A stretch of 64,000 nt of DNA from positions 62,001-126,000 of the forward strand of contig NZ_JYKZ01000002.1 of NCBI RefSeq assembly GCF_001043005.1, in the 5' to 3' direction. The notes beneath the pieces were generated by a model that was not told where the DNA came from, ran no database searches, and worked only from the letters and a program-made list of their open reading frames with translations. Shown here in pieces: positions 39,120 through 48,337 of this stretch; position 1 is the first letter of the stretch, and the number at the start of each line of letters is the position of its first letter. The position numbers and the translations under genes are program-made. This DNA is from Pseudomonas psychrophila (lineage in GTDB: Bacteria; Pseudomonadota; Gammaproteobacteria; Pseudomonadales; Pseudomonadaceae).

Positions 39120-40148
39120 CTAGTCATAATTGAGCGTGTAAGTGACACCGGAGTTTGCCGTGCCGCCTTTAATAGGGCCGGGGAGCCTTACATAATTTAC
39201 CGATAGCGGGATTGAATAACTGCCCACGCCCGCCGCGCCATCGAGCCATTGCCCTGGATTACCCGTACCAGACAAATCCGGGCCGAAGCTGACGATGCCA
39301 AATTTGTTATGCACTTCGAATGCAATCCCTTGTGCCCCGGAGTCCGGTGACAGATTTAACTGGGTTGTAAGGTTGGCCGGGTTGTTGGCGTCGGTCAGCG
39401 TTACATGCACGCCTGTAGTTCCAGCAACTCCCGTGCAATTGAGGTTAATCGTAAAGTCTTTAGGGGTGGTTCTGCCTTGTGCATTGAAGTCCGCTATGTT
39501 GACTGTCCCTAGATTGATATTCATGTTTGGGGTAATAGCTGAGCAGGTAGGTTGTAATATGGTTATCGTCAGCGGGGCCAGCATGTTTACATTGAAAGCA
39601 ATGAAGTCCTCGTTGGTGGGTGAATATCCGGTGGCCAACACCTTGGCGGGGATTAGACCCGCTTCCATAAAGTCGCCCGTTCTAATCAGCTCTATTTCGG
39701 TGGGGACTGAATATATAGTATAATTTGTATTATTAACGCCGCTAATTGAATTTGGTACATATGCCCAGCTTGAGGGATCTCCTATTTTTATGCGCATTGC
39801 GATTCCTGACAATTCGGTGCTGTAAAGCTCTCCGCCTATGTTGGTGAAGTCGGTTTTTAGTCGGGTTGATTTTACTGCAGTACAATCGGCGCTGAATAGT
39901 CCTGCAGTATTATCGGCATAGGTAGTAATCGTCGCCAAAACGCCATTGATAGGAGTGCGAGGGTCGAGCGGTGGAAATTGTACAGATGGTAAATTAAATT
40001 CGGGTGAGCCTGATGTGATAGTGCAGCTAGCCAGTGCCGCATAACTAAAAAAACTCCCGCCCATAACGACGAGCGTCATGATGATTTTTTTTGCTGTTTT
40101 AGCCGGGCAATAAAATTTACGAGGTGCTCGATATGTAAGAGTGTTCAT
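39120..40148 (-). CDS. Fimbrial tip adhesin/minor pilin
   Basis: A 342-residue protein, last in a chaperone-usher operon. A signal sequence (IIMTLVVMGGSFFSYAALA) leads into a mature protein starting near SCTITSGSP. The C-terminal ~150 residues look like a pilin domain (SAITPNMNINLGTVNIADF, ending TYTLNYD with the penultimate Tyr), and the N-terminal ~170 are unrelated, the two-domain layout of a tip adhesin. The ATG at 40148 has GGGGA upstream. The gene is AT-rich compared with its surroundings. The ligand is unknown. Confidence 0.78.
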   Translation of the reverse strand: MNTLTYRAPRKFYCPAKTAKKIIMTLVVMGGSFFSYAALASCTITSGSPEFNLPSVQFPPLDPRTPINGVLATITTYADNTAGLFSADCTAVKSTRLKTDFTNIGGELYSTELSGIAMRIKIGDPSSWAYVPNSISGVNNTNYTIYSVPTEIELIRTGDFMEAGLIPAKVLATGYSPTNEDFIAFNVNMLAPLTITILQPTCSAITPNMNINLGTVNIADFNAQGRTTPKDFTINLNCTGVAGTTGVHVTLTDANNPANLTTQLNLSPDSGAQGIAFEVHNKFGIVSFGPDLSGTGNPGQWLDGAAGVGSYSIPLSVNYVRLPGPIKGGTANSGVTYTLNYD

Positions 40149-40201
40149 TATGTTCCCCGCTCTAAATATATTAAAAGTTTGTGCTGTGACCCGTAAATTA
40201 A

Positions 40202-42778
40202 TTATCGGCACACCAACTTCATCTGGTCATAACCCTGTGTACTGCTGCGTTCCGGCAATGCATAACCCGCCTCACACGCCAGCGCACCCGACTTGATGTT
40301 CAATGTGCCTTTGTCCGACTCGACCAGTACCAGCGCCTGGCCGCTTGGATCGGCGATGGCCAATAGCGTGCCTTCGGCGTTTTCTACGCGGGTGCCAAAG
40401 GGCATTGGCGTGCCATCGGCCTTGACCAGCTCGAACTGCACGCGGCGACCCTGTTTGATGTTGAACCGGGCTACGGTCACCGAGCCACGGCGCGGAATGA
40501 CTTGCTGGGTGGTGTTGTCGATTTCGAAGTCTGAGCCCAACTGGCTGGAGTCCAGGTTGATCCAGTTGGTGCGGTAGGGTTGCGCGTTCGGCACCACGGC
40601 ATAGCCATTGGCGCCCGTGGTGACTCCGGCGTTGTTGCCCACCGGGATCCCGACCACGCCCGGTACTTCTACCAGGGTAAAACTTTCGCCCACGGTTTGA
40701 CCGAAGTTGATCCCGCCAGCGTGCACCACGATGGAGCCGGCGGCTGTACCGTTGAGGGACTTGAAGGTGTCCCCCTGGGCGTACCCGGCACCCACTTGGG
40801 CCACGGGGGTGGTGCCATTGAGATTGCCGCTGAAGGTTTTGCCGCCCAGGCTTTCGTGACCAGCATTCACCGAATAGAACAAATCGTCACGGTCCATGAC
40901 TGAGCCATTGGCACCGGTTTGCAGGCTATGAGCACCATTGTTGTCAGCCGCCAGCGTGCTGCTGACCCGGGTAGGTCGGCTGCTGCTGCCCAGCGGGAAC
41001 GACAGCGACAACGAAACCCGTGTGCCTGCCGACTTTTCCCGGGAGGCGTCAGGGCTCAGTGTTTGCGTGGCATTCAGGTGGTAGGTCATAGACCCCCAAT
41101 TGCCGCCATATCCCAGGGTAAATTGCCGGGTTTTGCCTGGCAGGTTCCAATAGCGCTGCTCGCCCATTCTCAGGTAAAGCGCACCGTATTGACGCCCGCC
41201 CAGACTTTGGTTGAGGGTGAGGTCAAAACGCGTTTTTGCTCGGCCATCTCGGCGGTGCCGATGAGTGATGTCCATATCGCTGACGTGCTCGTTCAAGGTG
41301 CGATAGCCCTCGGTCGAGTAGCGATAGCTGGCCAGGCTGAAGGTGGTGTCGGTGCTGGCAAGGGTTTTGGAGTACAGCAGGCGTGCACTCTGGCCCTTGT
41401 TGCGTTGACCGACAGCGTTGGTGCTGGTGGATTGGGTGACATCCGCCGAGAACGCACCGATGGCCGTGTTCTGCGAGGCGCCCAGATTGATGGCACTGAA
41501 ATCCGGCGCCCATTGCACGCCGCCGAACAGGGTGGTGTTATCGGCCGCGCCATACGTCAGCCCGGCGATGCCCACCATGGGTGTAACCCCGTAGTAGCCA
41601 TTGCTGTCGTATTGCCCCATGCCCAAGTTGTAGCGAAACGTGTCGCGGCGCACCATTTGCGGCAAGGACGCGAATGCCTGGGTGGTCACCCGGCGGCGGC
41701 CGTCAGCCTCGATCACGGTAATTTCAAGATCGCCGTTGGAGCCGTTGGGGTAGATGTCGTCAATCACAAAGGGGCCGGGGGCCACGGTGGTGCTGTACAG
41801 CAAGTAGTTGTTCTGGCGCACCTCGACGGTTGCATTGGTGTCGGCATCACCTCGGACAATGGGGGCATAACCGCGCAGGCTGTCTGGCAGCATGGAGTCA
41901 TCGGATGCCAGAGTCAGGCCTTTGATACGAACGCTGTCGAAGACTTGCGAACTGGTGAAGGTCTGGCCCAGGGTCAATTGGCTCTTCAGTGAGGTGATAT
42001 CGCGCTGAGCAAAGGTGCGGTTGCTGGTCAGCGTGACGCCATTGGCCTCTGTACTGCTAATGTTTGAGTCATTGCGCAGGCGCCATGACCCTAGGTTGAT
42101 GCCGTTGTTCAGGCCAATCGAGTAGCTGTTGTTATCACCTGCCCGGGTGGTATTGCGACGACCGGTGATGTTGTAGTTGGCAAAGGCTGACGTAACGCCT
42201 TCATCCCATAAAGCCGGGTCTACAAAGCCTCGTGCGCTGCGCAGCATGGAAGCTTGCGGCACGCTAATACTCAGGTGTTGGCGACTGGCGTCATAGTCGA
42301 CGCTGCTTTGCTCGATCAGGCTGACCAGGTCGTAGCAGAGCTCGGACCGGGTTTCATCCAGTTTTCCGGCGTCCCGAAGCAACTTGAGATCCAGCCCAAG
42401 TGATTTAAAAATAGGAACTGTCAAACAGGCCTCAACTTGTCCAGTTGATTCCTGTTTGGTAAAGCTGACATCCTGGCGCCCAACTAACGAGCGGTTTATA
42501 TAAATATCGACCCGGTAACTACCCGCCGCCACAGTACTACCTTGCAGAAAGTCATTAAGGTCTACACCTTGCCCGCCATTTTGTAGAAAGTGGGTGCTGA
42601 ATGTTGGTTTTTTAGTAGGTTCATTAGAACTGGCAAAAGTGACTGTCGAAGAAAAAACAACAGTGCCCAACACCAGGGAGTGCAAAAGTACGCTGACTTG
42701 AGTGGGCGCGTCGACACTTGCTGATCGTGATAACCGATGAGGAGAAGTGCGGTTGTTTAATACAATTAAAGCAGTCAT
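40202..42778 (-). CDS. Outer-membrane usher of a chaperone-usher fimbria
   Basis: An 858-residue outer-membrane assembly platform. It has a signal sequence, the usher N-terminal domain (FLQNGGQGVDLNDFLQGS..GSYRVDIYINRSLVG), a beta barrel and plug (RGYAPIVRGDADTNATVEVRQNNYLLY..FVIDDIYPNGSNGDLEITV) and C-terminal domains. The ATG at 42778 has GAGG 6 bases upstream and is preferred over the longer frame from 42823. Order pilin-chaperone-usher-adhesin is standard. Confidence 0.93.
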   Translation of the reverse strand: MTALIVLNNRTSPHRLSRSASVDAPTQVSVLLHSLVLGTVVFSSTVTFASSNEPTKKPTFSTHFLQNGGQGVDLNDFLQGSTVAAGSYRVDIYINRSLVGRQDVSFTKQESTGQVEACLTVPIFKSLGLDLKLLRDAGKLDETRSELCYDLVSLIEQSSVDYDASRQHLSISVPQASMLRSARGFVDPALWDEGVTSAFANYNITGRRNTTRAGDNNSYSIGLNNGINLGSWRLRNDSNISSTEANGVTLTSNRTFAQRDITSLKSQLTLGQTFTSSQVFDSVRIKGLTLASDDSMLPDSLRGYAPIVRGDADTNATVEVRQNNYLLYSTTVAPGPFVIDDIYPNGSNGDLEITVIEADGRRRVTTQAFASLPQMVRRDTFRYNLGMGQYDSNGYYGVTPMVGIAGLTYGAADNTTLFGGVQWAPDFSAINLGASQNTAIGAFSADVTQSTSTNAVGQRNKGQSARLLYSKTLASTDTTFSLASYRYSTEGYRTLNEHVSDMDITHRHRRDGRAKTRFDLTLNQSLGGRQYGALYLRMGEQRYWNLPGKTRQFTLGYGGNWGSMTYHLNATQTLSPDASREKSAGTRVSLSLSFPLGSSSRPTRVSSTLAADNNGAHSLQTGANGSVMDRDDLFYSVNAGHESLGGKTFSGNLNGTTPVAQVGAGYAQGDTFKSLNGTAAGSIVVHAGGINFGQTVGESFTLVEVPGVVGIPVGNNAGVTTGANGYAVVPNAQPYRTNWINLDSSQLGSDFEIDNTTQQVIPRRGSVTVARFNIKQGRRVQFELVKADGTPMPFGTRVENAEGTLLAIADPSGQALVLVESDKGTLNIKSGALACEAGYALPERSSTQGYDQMKLVCR

Positions 42779-42874
42779 GTAACGCCTCGGTACTGATGTT
42801 GCGCATAGGCAGTTCGATGTCATAGCCCGGTAAAGTATTGTTACGTGTCGGCTAAAAAAGTTGTGAGTAAGCGC

Positions 42875-43609
42875 TTAGGGTTGAAGAGGCTTCAGGTGTG
42901 TTGGCGTTGTGCTTAACGATGTGCTGTACACGTTTTTTGCGCCAAAGTCATCAATGCTGCCAGTCGTGAGTGTCATGGAGCTGGTACGAGGAAGTCCTGG
43001 TATATCGAGGTACTTGGTGTCGCCCGGTGCAAGCATGAAGTTGTTGATAGGGGCGCTGGTGTAATCGGCAGACTTGATATGGATGTCGGTCAGCGTCACG
43101 TAATAGGCAGTGGGGTTTTTAATGATCAGGTTCCTGCCTTCAATCGTCCAGGTTAGAACTTCGGGTGCCTCTTTTGCGGTGCCAGGCAGTCCGGTTGGGC
43201 GGTAGAAAAACTTGATGCGCTGACGCACGGCAAGTTGAAGTATGTTTTCACCCTCAGCAGTTTTTGGTATTTCCTGAACATTCAGCCAAAACACCGACTC
43301 TTTATCGGTAGGCACCCCAACCCCTTTGTACAGGATTCGCAGAATCTGCCTGCTTTGACCGGCCATATGGGCCAACGGCGGGGTTATGGCAAACGGGATG
43401 GACGCTGAACTCATGCCCGGCAGGTCGCTATCCAGCCAGGATTGAATCAGCCTTTCGTCGGTGCCCAAATTACGGACAGTGACGCTGGCTTCTTTTTTGT
43501 TTCCTTCAAATACCACTCGGGTTGAACTGAGTGTAATTGCAGCCTGTGCCTGGCTGCACAGAAACAGGGTAATTAAGAGGGCTACCGTGTTTAAGTTTGG
43601 AAGTAACAT
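42875..43609 (-). CDS. Periplasmic PapD-like fimbrial chaperone
   Basis: A 244-residue precursor with a signal peptide ending AQA|AITLSSTRVVFEG. It shows the PapD fold markers SVTVRNLG, the PLAHMAGQSRQILRILY G1-strand region with the conserved Arg, and VFWLNVQEIPKTAEG. The F1-G1 loop appears short, which fits the FGS chaperones that build thick fimbriae. It caps pilins before the usher. The start MLLPNLN (43609) is chosen over an extension. Confidence 0.9.
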   Translation of the reverse strand: MLLPNLNTVALLITLFLCSQAQAAITLSSTRVVFEGNKKEASVTVRNLGTDERLIQSWLDSDLPGMSSASIPFAITPPLAHMAGQSRQILRILYKGVGVPTDKESVFWLNVQEIPKTAEGENILQLAVRQRIKFFYRPTGLPGTAKEAPEVLTWTIEGRNLIIKNPTAYYVTLTDIHIKSADYTSAPINNFMLAPGDTKYLDIPGLPRTSSMTLTTGSIDDFGAKNVYSTSLSTTPTHLKPLQP

Positions 43610-43672
43610 GTCAATAGTCTCACTGCGCGTGTGAACGTTCAGGGAAGACACAGGTCTTCCCTTATCTGTTAC

Positions 43673-44233
43673 TTAGTCATAAATGAAGGTAAAAGGCATG
43701 TTTGCATTGGCAGTACCGGCGGCCAGTGGAGTGCCGTTTTTGATGTAGGCTGCGCGCAGATCAAGTTTCGCAGTGGCTGCACCGGTGCCATCAACGATCA
43801 GTGCCGTAGTCAGTCGATCGCCTGCACCAAGATTCAAGATCTTGTCAGTGCCATCCATCAGTGCAATACCGACGCCAGTAGCACCACCGGTATTGATCTT
43901 CAGCAGACGTGTATCGTCAGCATCCATGCCTGAACCACTCACCGGGTCGAATGACATATGTGCATTGGATAAATCGGTCGCGCCCGTGCAGTTAATGTCC
44001 AGTTGAAGTTGGGTCGTTGTAGACGCCTGTCCCGTAGAACCATCTTCAAGATCAGCAATGGAGACAATGCCCATTGGGACGTTAATATTGTTGGCCGTGC
44101 TGCCTGGAGCCGTTGCGGAACATGTGGCTGCCGTCAGGCTGCCGGTAAAGTTGATGTCACCTGTTTTAGCCTGAGACAACTGCATAAAAGAAGTGACTGC
44201 AATAATGCTGGAGACAAGTATTAGCTTTTTCAT
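43673..44233 (-). CDS. Major fimbrial subunit
   Basis: A 186-residue pilin. A signal peptide (MKKLILVSSIIAVTSFMQLSQA) is followed by GDINFTGSLTAATCSATAPG with the first conserved Cys, a second Cys in LDINCTGATDL, and a C-terminal beta zipper ending PFTFIYD. AAAGG lies 6 bases before the ATG. It is first in the operon and probably the most abundant product. The protein is Thr/Ala/Gly-rich as pilins usually are. Confidence 0.9.
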   Translation of the reverse strand: MKKLILVSSIIAVTSFMQLSQAKTGDINFTGSLTAATCSATAPGSTANNINVPMGIVSIADLEDGSTGQASTTTQLQLDINCTGATDLSNAHMSFDPVSGSGMDADDTRLLKINTGGATGVGIALMDGTDKILNLGAGDRLTTALIVDGTGAATAKLDLRAAYIKNGTPLAAGTANANMPFTFIYD

Positions 44234-44549
44234 GTGTAACCTTTAAAGTCGCGGGAAGTTGCGTTAGAGGCTGCGTGAATACGCGCGAATAATAGGTTCT
44301 TGGCTGTAGATAGGATGCGAGGCATGCCCTATTGGTTTGTAGGGGATACCCGAAGATTGATATGAAGGCGACAGTGCCAAAGCGCGATAAATACACAGTT
44401 TATGTAAGGTTTTTCACGACTTTAAAAATATCCTCGGTCAATGAGCGGGGCTTCAAGGGGCTGGATGGCGGGCGCTAAACCCTTGGCAGGCTTGTTTTGA
44501 TAATCAATATCGCTTAATAATGAATCTCATTATCGAGTGAGCTTGAGTC
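44234..44549. other. Divergent control region between the fimbrial operon and fagA
   Basis: A 316-base gene-free stretch, AT-rich in its right half. It must hold the fimbrial promoter (minus strand) and the Fur-controlled fagA promoter (plus). I see a Fur box at 44516-44534 but no clear inverted-repeat switch (no fimS-like element) and no small coding frame that looks real. Confidence 0.6.
44516..44534. promoter_or_regulatory. Fur box upstream of fagA
   Basis: AATAATGAATCTCATTATC matches 15 of 19 positions of the Fur consensus and lies 16 bases before the fagA start. A second AT-rich stretch (GATAATCAATATC, 44499-44511) adjoins it. Iron-replete Fur repression of fagA-fumC-orfX-sodA is established in P. 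aeruginosa. Confidence 0.8.
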
Positions 44550-44945
44550 ATGAGTTCTGCGTTGCGTGAAGGGCCGTATCTAGAAAGCTGGCGCTGGATG
44601 AGCCGCCAGATCCGCTGCGCACTGGCGCCGGACGAACCGCGCCTGATCGAGCATTACCTGGCCGAAGGCCGCTATCTTGCAGGCTGTACGGCGACCTCTC
44701 CCTGGATGATTGCCGTTACCTCGTTCCGGTTGTTGCTGGATACCGCAACTGACACTGCGCTGCCATGGCATTGGCGCACCTTGTGTCTGGACCACGCGTG
44801 GCGCCCGCTGCGTGACCTCGAAACCCAAGCCCTGTGTACCTGCCGACTCAAGCGTTGGCAAAGCTTTGCCTGGCTGTTGGCTACCTGCGAGCTCGAACCT
44901 TCAATTTCTTTAACAGAACTGGTGCAAGGATTTCCTGATGAGTAA
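44550..44945 (+). CDS. fagA: FagA-like iron-regulated protein
   Basis: A 131-residue protein matching the Pseudomonas FagA position and style: SWRWMSRQIRCALAPDEPRLIEHYLAEGRYLAGC, then HWRTLCLDHAWRPLRDLE. Function is unknown; it is the first gene (Fur-associated gene A) of the iron-starvation operon with fumC, orfX and sodA. It overlaps fumC by 8 bases. A strong Fur box lies directly upstream. Confidence 0.85.
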   Translation: MSSALREGPYLESWRWMSRQIRCALAPDEPRLIEHYLAEGRYLAGCTATSPWMIAVTSFRLLLDTATDTALPWHWRTLCLDHAWRPLRDLETQALCTCRLKRWQSFAWLLATCELEPSISLTELVQGFPDE

Positions 44946-46314
44946 CACTCGTATCGAACGTGACAGCATGGGTGAGTTGCGCGTACCTGAGGCGGCGCTG
45001 TATGGCGCTCAAACACAGCGTGCGGTCGACAACTTCCCCATCAGTCATCAACGCATGCCAGCGCAATTCATTCGCGCGCTGATCCTGGCCAAAGCCGCTG
45101 CTGCTCAGGCTAACGTCGAACTCAAGCAGATCAGTGCTGCCCAGGGCGAGGCCATTGTCGAGGCGGCACAGATCCTGCTGACCGGCGATTTCATGGAGCA
45201 CTTCCCGGTGGATATTTTCCAGACCGGTTCGGGCACCAGTTCCAACATGAATGCCAATGAAGTGATCGCGACGCTGGCCACTCGGCTGCTGGGCGAGGAG
45301 GTTAACCCCAACGATCACGTCAATTGCGGGCAAAGCAGCAACGACATCATCCCGACCACCATTCATGTCAGCGCCGCGTTGGGCCTGCACGAACAACTGT
45401 TGCCCGCGCTGACGCACCTGGTACAGGTGATCGAGCACAAGGCTGAGCAGGTCCACGTGTACGTTAAAACCGGTCGAACACATTTGATGGACGCCATGCC
45501 CGTGCGCATGAGCCAGGTGCTCAATGGTTGGGCGCAACAGCTCAAGGCCAATATCGAGCATTTGCACAACCTGCAGCCTGCGCTGCAATCCCTGGCGCAG
45601 GGCGGTACAGCGGTGGGCACCGGGATTAATGCGCACCCGCAATTCGCCGGGTTGTTCAGTCAGCAGCTCAGCGCCCTGACTCACGTGCAGTTCACGCCGG
45701 GTAAGGACCTGTTCGCGTTGATTGGTTCGCAGGACACGGCCGTATCGGTATCGGGGCAGCTCAAAGCCACTGCCGTGTCCTTGATGAAAATCGCCAACGA
45801 TCTTCGCTGGATGAACTCCGGGCCGTTGGCGGGCCTCGGCGAGATTGAACTGGAGGCCTTGCAGCCAGGTTCTTCGATCATGCCAGGCAAGGTCAATCCG
45901 GTGATTCCGGAAGCCACTGCAATGGTTGCGGCTCAGGTTATCGGTAACGACACGGTGATTACCGTTGCAGGTCAGTCCGGCAACTTTGAGCTGAACGTGA
46001 TGTTGCCGGTCATTGCCCAGAACCTGCTGAGCAGCATTGAGTTGTTGGCAAATTCGAGTCGCTTGCTGGCCGACAAGGCTATTGCCAGCTTCAAGGTTAA
46101 CGACGCCAAGCTTAAAGAGGCGCTTTCGCGCAATCCGATTCTGGTGACGGCCCTGAACCCGATCATCGGTTATCAAAAAGCCGCCGAAATCGCCAAGACC
46201 GCATACCAGCAGGGGCGCCCGGTGATTGATGTGGCCCTTGAATACACGGATTTGCCACGCAGCCAGCTCGAGGTCTTGCTCGACCCCGAGAAACTGACCG
46301 CCGGCGGCGTTTAA
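44938..46314 (+). CDS. fumC: Class II fumarate hydratase (iron-independent)
   Basis: FumC interconverts fumarate and malate without an Fe-S cluster, so it replaces iron-dependent fumarase when iron is scarce. The 458-residue protein has TGSGTSSNMNANEVIA, the GSSIMPGKVNPVIPEA signature loop and NCGQSSNDIIPT. It overlaps fagA by 8 bases and precedes orfX by 27 bases. Being second in a Fur-regulated operon agrees with an iron-sparing role. Confidence 0.96.
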   Translation: MSNTRIERDSMGELRVPEAALYGAQTQRAVDNFPISHQRMPAQFIRALILAKAAAAQANVELKQISAAQGEAIVEAAQILLTGDFMEHFPVDIFQTGSGTSSNMNANEVIATLATRLLGEEVNPNDHVNCGQSSNDIIPTTIHVSAALGLHEQLLPALTHLVQVIEHKAEQVHVYVKTGRTHLMDAMPVRMSQVLNGWAQQLKANIEHLHNLQPALQSLAQGGTAVGTGINAHPQFAGLFSQQLSALTHVQFTPGKDLFALIGSQDTAVSVSGQLKATAVSLMKIANDLRWMNSGPLAGLGEIELEALQPGSSIMPGKVNPVIPEATAMVAAQVIGNDTVITVAGQSGNFELNVMLPVIAQNLLSSIELLANSSRLLADKAIASFKVNDAKLKEALSRNPILVTALNPIIGYQKAAEIAKTAYQQGRPVIDVALEYTDLPRSQLEVLLDPEKLTAGGV

Positions 46315-46341
46315 TCCATCGACACTGCTTTGGAGGTTCAC

Positions 46342-46791
46342 ATGGAGCACTGGAAACGCACGATCGAAAGAGCCAACCGCTGTTTCGCAGAAGGCGAGCT
46401 GGTCGATGCCCGGGAGCACTATTTGCAGGCGCTTGCGCTGGCTCAAGTGTTGTTCGAGCGCTGGAGTGATGCCGACGAAGCAGTGGCGGCCTGTGTCATT
46501 TCGCATCACAACCTGGCGGATCTGCATTTGCGCCTCAATCAGCCGGAGGAAAGCGTCGAGTACCTCTGTGCGATCCATCAGCGCTTATTGCAAACCATGC
46601 AGAACGCCCGTCTGTCGTCAGCGTTGCGTGAAGCAGCGTTGCGTCAGAGCAGTAAAACTTATGTCGAGCTTTTGAATTTCATCAGTGAGCACGGCGAATA
46701 CCCGCGCTCAAATCTTTTGCTCAAACGCAATGTGGCTCAGAGCAGCCATGAGTTCTCGACAATTAGCGGTCATCACTTAGGAGCACATTGA
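46342..46791 (+). CDS. Conserved hypothetical orfX of the fumC-sodA operon
   Basis: A 149-residue helical protein of unknown function lying between fumC and sodA, as orfX does in P. aeruginosa. The ATG at 46342 has a strong TGGAGG ribosome site 5 bases upstream. The segments [26 protein letters not shown] and [21 protein letters not shown] look like tetratricopeptide-type helix pairs, suggesting protein binding. It ends 1 base before sodA. Confidence 0.85.
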   Translation: MEHWKRTIERANRCFAEGELVDAREHYLQALALAQVLFERWSDADEAVAACVISHHNLADLHLRLNQPEESVEYLCAIHQRLLQTMQNARLSSALREAALRQSSKTYVELLNFISEHGEYPRSNLLLKRNVAQSSHEFSTISGHHLGAH

Positions 46792-46792
46792 T

Positions 46793-47404
46793 ATGACTTA
46801 TACCTTGCCTGCCTTGCCTTATGCCTATGACGCGCTTGAGCCGCATATTGATGCGCAAACCATGGAAATCCACTACACCAAGCATCACCAGACCTACATC
46901 AATAATCTGAATGCGGCGGTAGAGGGGACGGAGTGGGCGCAATGGCCTGTAGAAAAACTGGTGGCCAGTGTTCATCAACTGCCCGAGAAGCTGCAGGCTG
47001 CGGTGATCAACCAGGGTGGCGGGCATGCCAACCACTCGCTGTTTTGGGAGGTCATGAGCCCGAAGGGCGGAGGCAAGCCAGAAGGTGCGCTGGCCAAGGC
47101 GATTGACCAGCAACTGGGTGGGCTGGAGACGTTCAAGGAGAATTTCACCAAGGCTGCGTTGACGCGCTTTGGCAGTGGCTGGGCGTGGTTGAGCGTGACG
47201 CCGCAAAAAACACTGGTGATAGAAAGCAGTGGTAACCAGGACAGCCCGTTAATGAATGGCAATACGCCAATTCTGGGGCTGGATGTGTGGGAGCATGCCT
47301 ACTACCTTCGTTATCAAAATCGCCGTCCGGAGTACATTAACGCGTTCTACAACGTGATTAATTGGCCAGAAGTGGCGCGTCGTTATCAAGCCGCGATTGG
47401 CTGA
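46793..47404 (+). CDS. sodA: Manganese superoxide dismutase
   Basis: A 203-residue cytoplasmic Mn-SOD that dismutates superoxide when iron limits the Fe-SOD. Metal ligands are His27 ([10 protein letters not shown]), a His in [11 protein letters not shown], and Asp/His in [12 protein letters not shown]. The GGG-rich loop (MSPKGGGKP) and NQDSPLM are as in Mn forms. It follows orfX by 1 base, within the Fur operon. Confidence 0.96.
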   Translation: MTYTLPALPYAYDALEPHIDAQTMEIHYTKHHQTYINNLNAAVEGTEWAQWPVEKLVASVHQLPEKLQAAVINQGGGHANHSLFWEVMSPKGGGKPEGALAKAIDQQLGGLETFKENFTKAALTRFGSGWAWLSVTPQKTLVIESSGNQDSPLMNGNTPILGLDVWEHAYYLRYQNRRPEYINAFYNVINWPEVARRYQAAIG

Positions 47405-47431
47405 GCCCACTTAACAGGATTCAGGCGGATT

Positions 47432-48325
47432 ATGGGCACGCAAATGTTGGCAGTCGGTGGTGTTCGGATGTTTCGTTATGCCCTCGGCACGCTCTTGTTG
47501 TTGGCGGGCACAGCTTTGCTGGTGGCCAAAGGATTGGTCTGGCTGGACCTTGAGCCCAGATTGCTGCGGGCGCTGCAAGGCGGTTCGCTTTGTGCGTTAG
47601 GTACTGCGTTGGGCGCGGTGCCAGTTTTGGTCATTCGTAAAATGCCAGTTGCGGTCAGCGACACCTTGCTGGGCTTTGGTGCCGGGGTGATGTTGGCCGC
47701 CACGGCTTTTTCGCTGATTGTGCCGGGTATTGCTGCAGCTCAAAGTCTGGGGTTGTCGCCCTGGGCCTCAAGCGGTCTGATCAGTGTGGGCATCCTGCTG
47801 GGTGCATTTTGCCTGTTTCTGGTAGATCGAAAGGTATCGGGCGCCGGGCCGGAGGTTTTTGCCAGCCGTCCCGGCGAGCCGGTTATTGCACCACGAATAT
47901 GGCTGTTTGTAATCGCGATTGTGGCGCACAACATTCCTGAGGGCATGGCGGTCGGGGTGTCAGCGGGTGGCGGAATGCCTGATGCCGATAGCTTGGCAAT
48001 GGGGATTGCGTTGCAGGATGTGCCGGAAGGGCTGGTGATTGCCTTGGTGCTGGCTGGGACTGGGATGTCGCGGGTCAAGGCCTTCCTGATTGGAGCAGCC
48101 TCGGGCTTGGTCGAGCCAGTGTTTGCGGTGCTCTGCGCCTGGCTGGTCAATCTGGCCGAAGTGTTGTTGCCATTGGGGTTGGCATTGGCTGCAGGAGCGA
48201 TGCTGCTGGTTGTCACACAAGAGGTGATCCCGGAGTCGCGGCGCAATGGTCACGAAAAGCTGGCGAGCCTGGGGTTGTGTGTGGGCTTCTGCCTGATGAT
48301 GGTGATGGATACAGCGTTAGGTTGA
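47432..48325 (+). CDS. ZIP family divalent-metal transporter
   Basis: A 297-residue inner-membrane protein with about eight hydrophobic segments. The ZIP metal-binding motifs are clear: HNIPEGMAVGVSAG and QDVPEGLVIALVLAG. This matches the GufA branch. It follows sodA by 27 bases, so co-expression during iron starvation is likely; manganese or iron/zinc import would suit Mn-SOD metallation, but the substrate is inferred. The start at 47432 may be too early; MFRYALGTLLL (47468) is an alternative. Confidence 0.87.
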   Translation: MGTQMLAVGGVRMFRYALGTLLLLAGTALLVAKGLVWLDLEPRLLRALQGGSLCALGTALGAVPVLVIRKMPVAVSDTLLGFGAGVMLAATAFSLIVPGIAAAQSLGLSPWASSGLISVGILLGAFCLFLVDRKVSGAGPEVFASRPGEPVIAPRIWLFVIAIVAHNIPEGMAVGVSAGGGMPDADSLAMGIALQDVPEGLVIALVLAGTGMSRVKAFLIGAASGLVEPVFAVLCAWLVNLAEVLLPLGLALAAGAMLLVVTQEVIPESRRNGHEKLASLGLCVGFCLMMVMDTALG

Positions 48326-48337
48326 GCCGATCTCTTT

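Noticed and set aside
40919..41992. 357-codon plus-strand frame opposite the usher gene
   Set aside because: No recognised domain, fully inside the usher gene; it follows from usher codon bias.
44234..44549. Possible invertible fimbrial switch
   Set aside because: No inverted repeats of useful length flank the pilin promoter and no recombinase gene is nearby.
44881..46578. Very long minus-strand frame (565 codons) opposite fumC
   Set aside because: It mirrors the codon pattern of fumC in a GC-rich genome, has no protein-family signal and no ribosome site.
46330..46791. TTG start at 46330 for orfX
   Set aside because: ATG 46342 has a strong TGGAGG site at the right spacing; that site would lie inside the coding sequence of the longer form.
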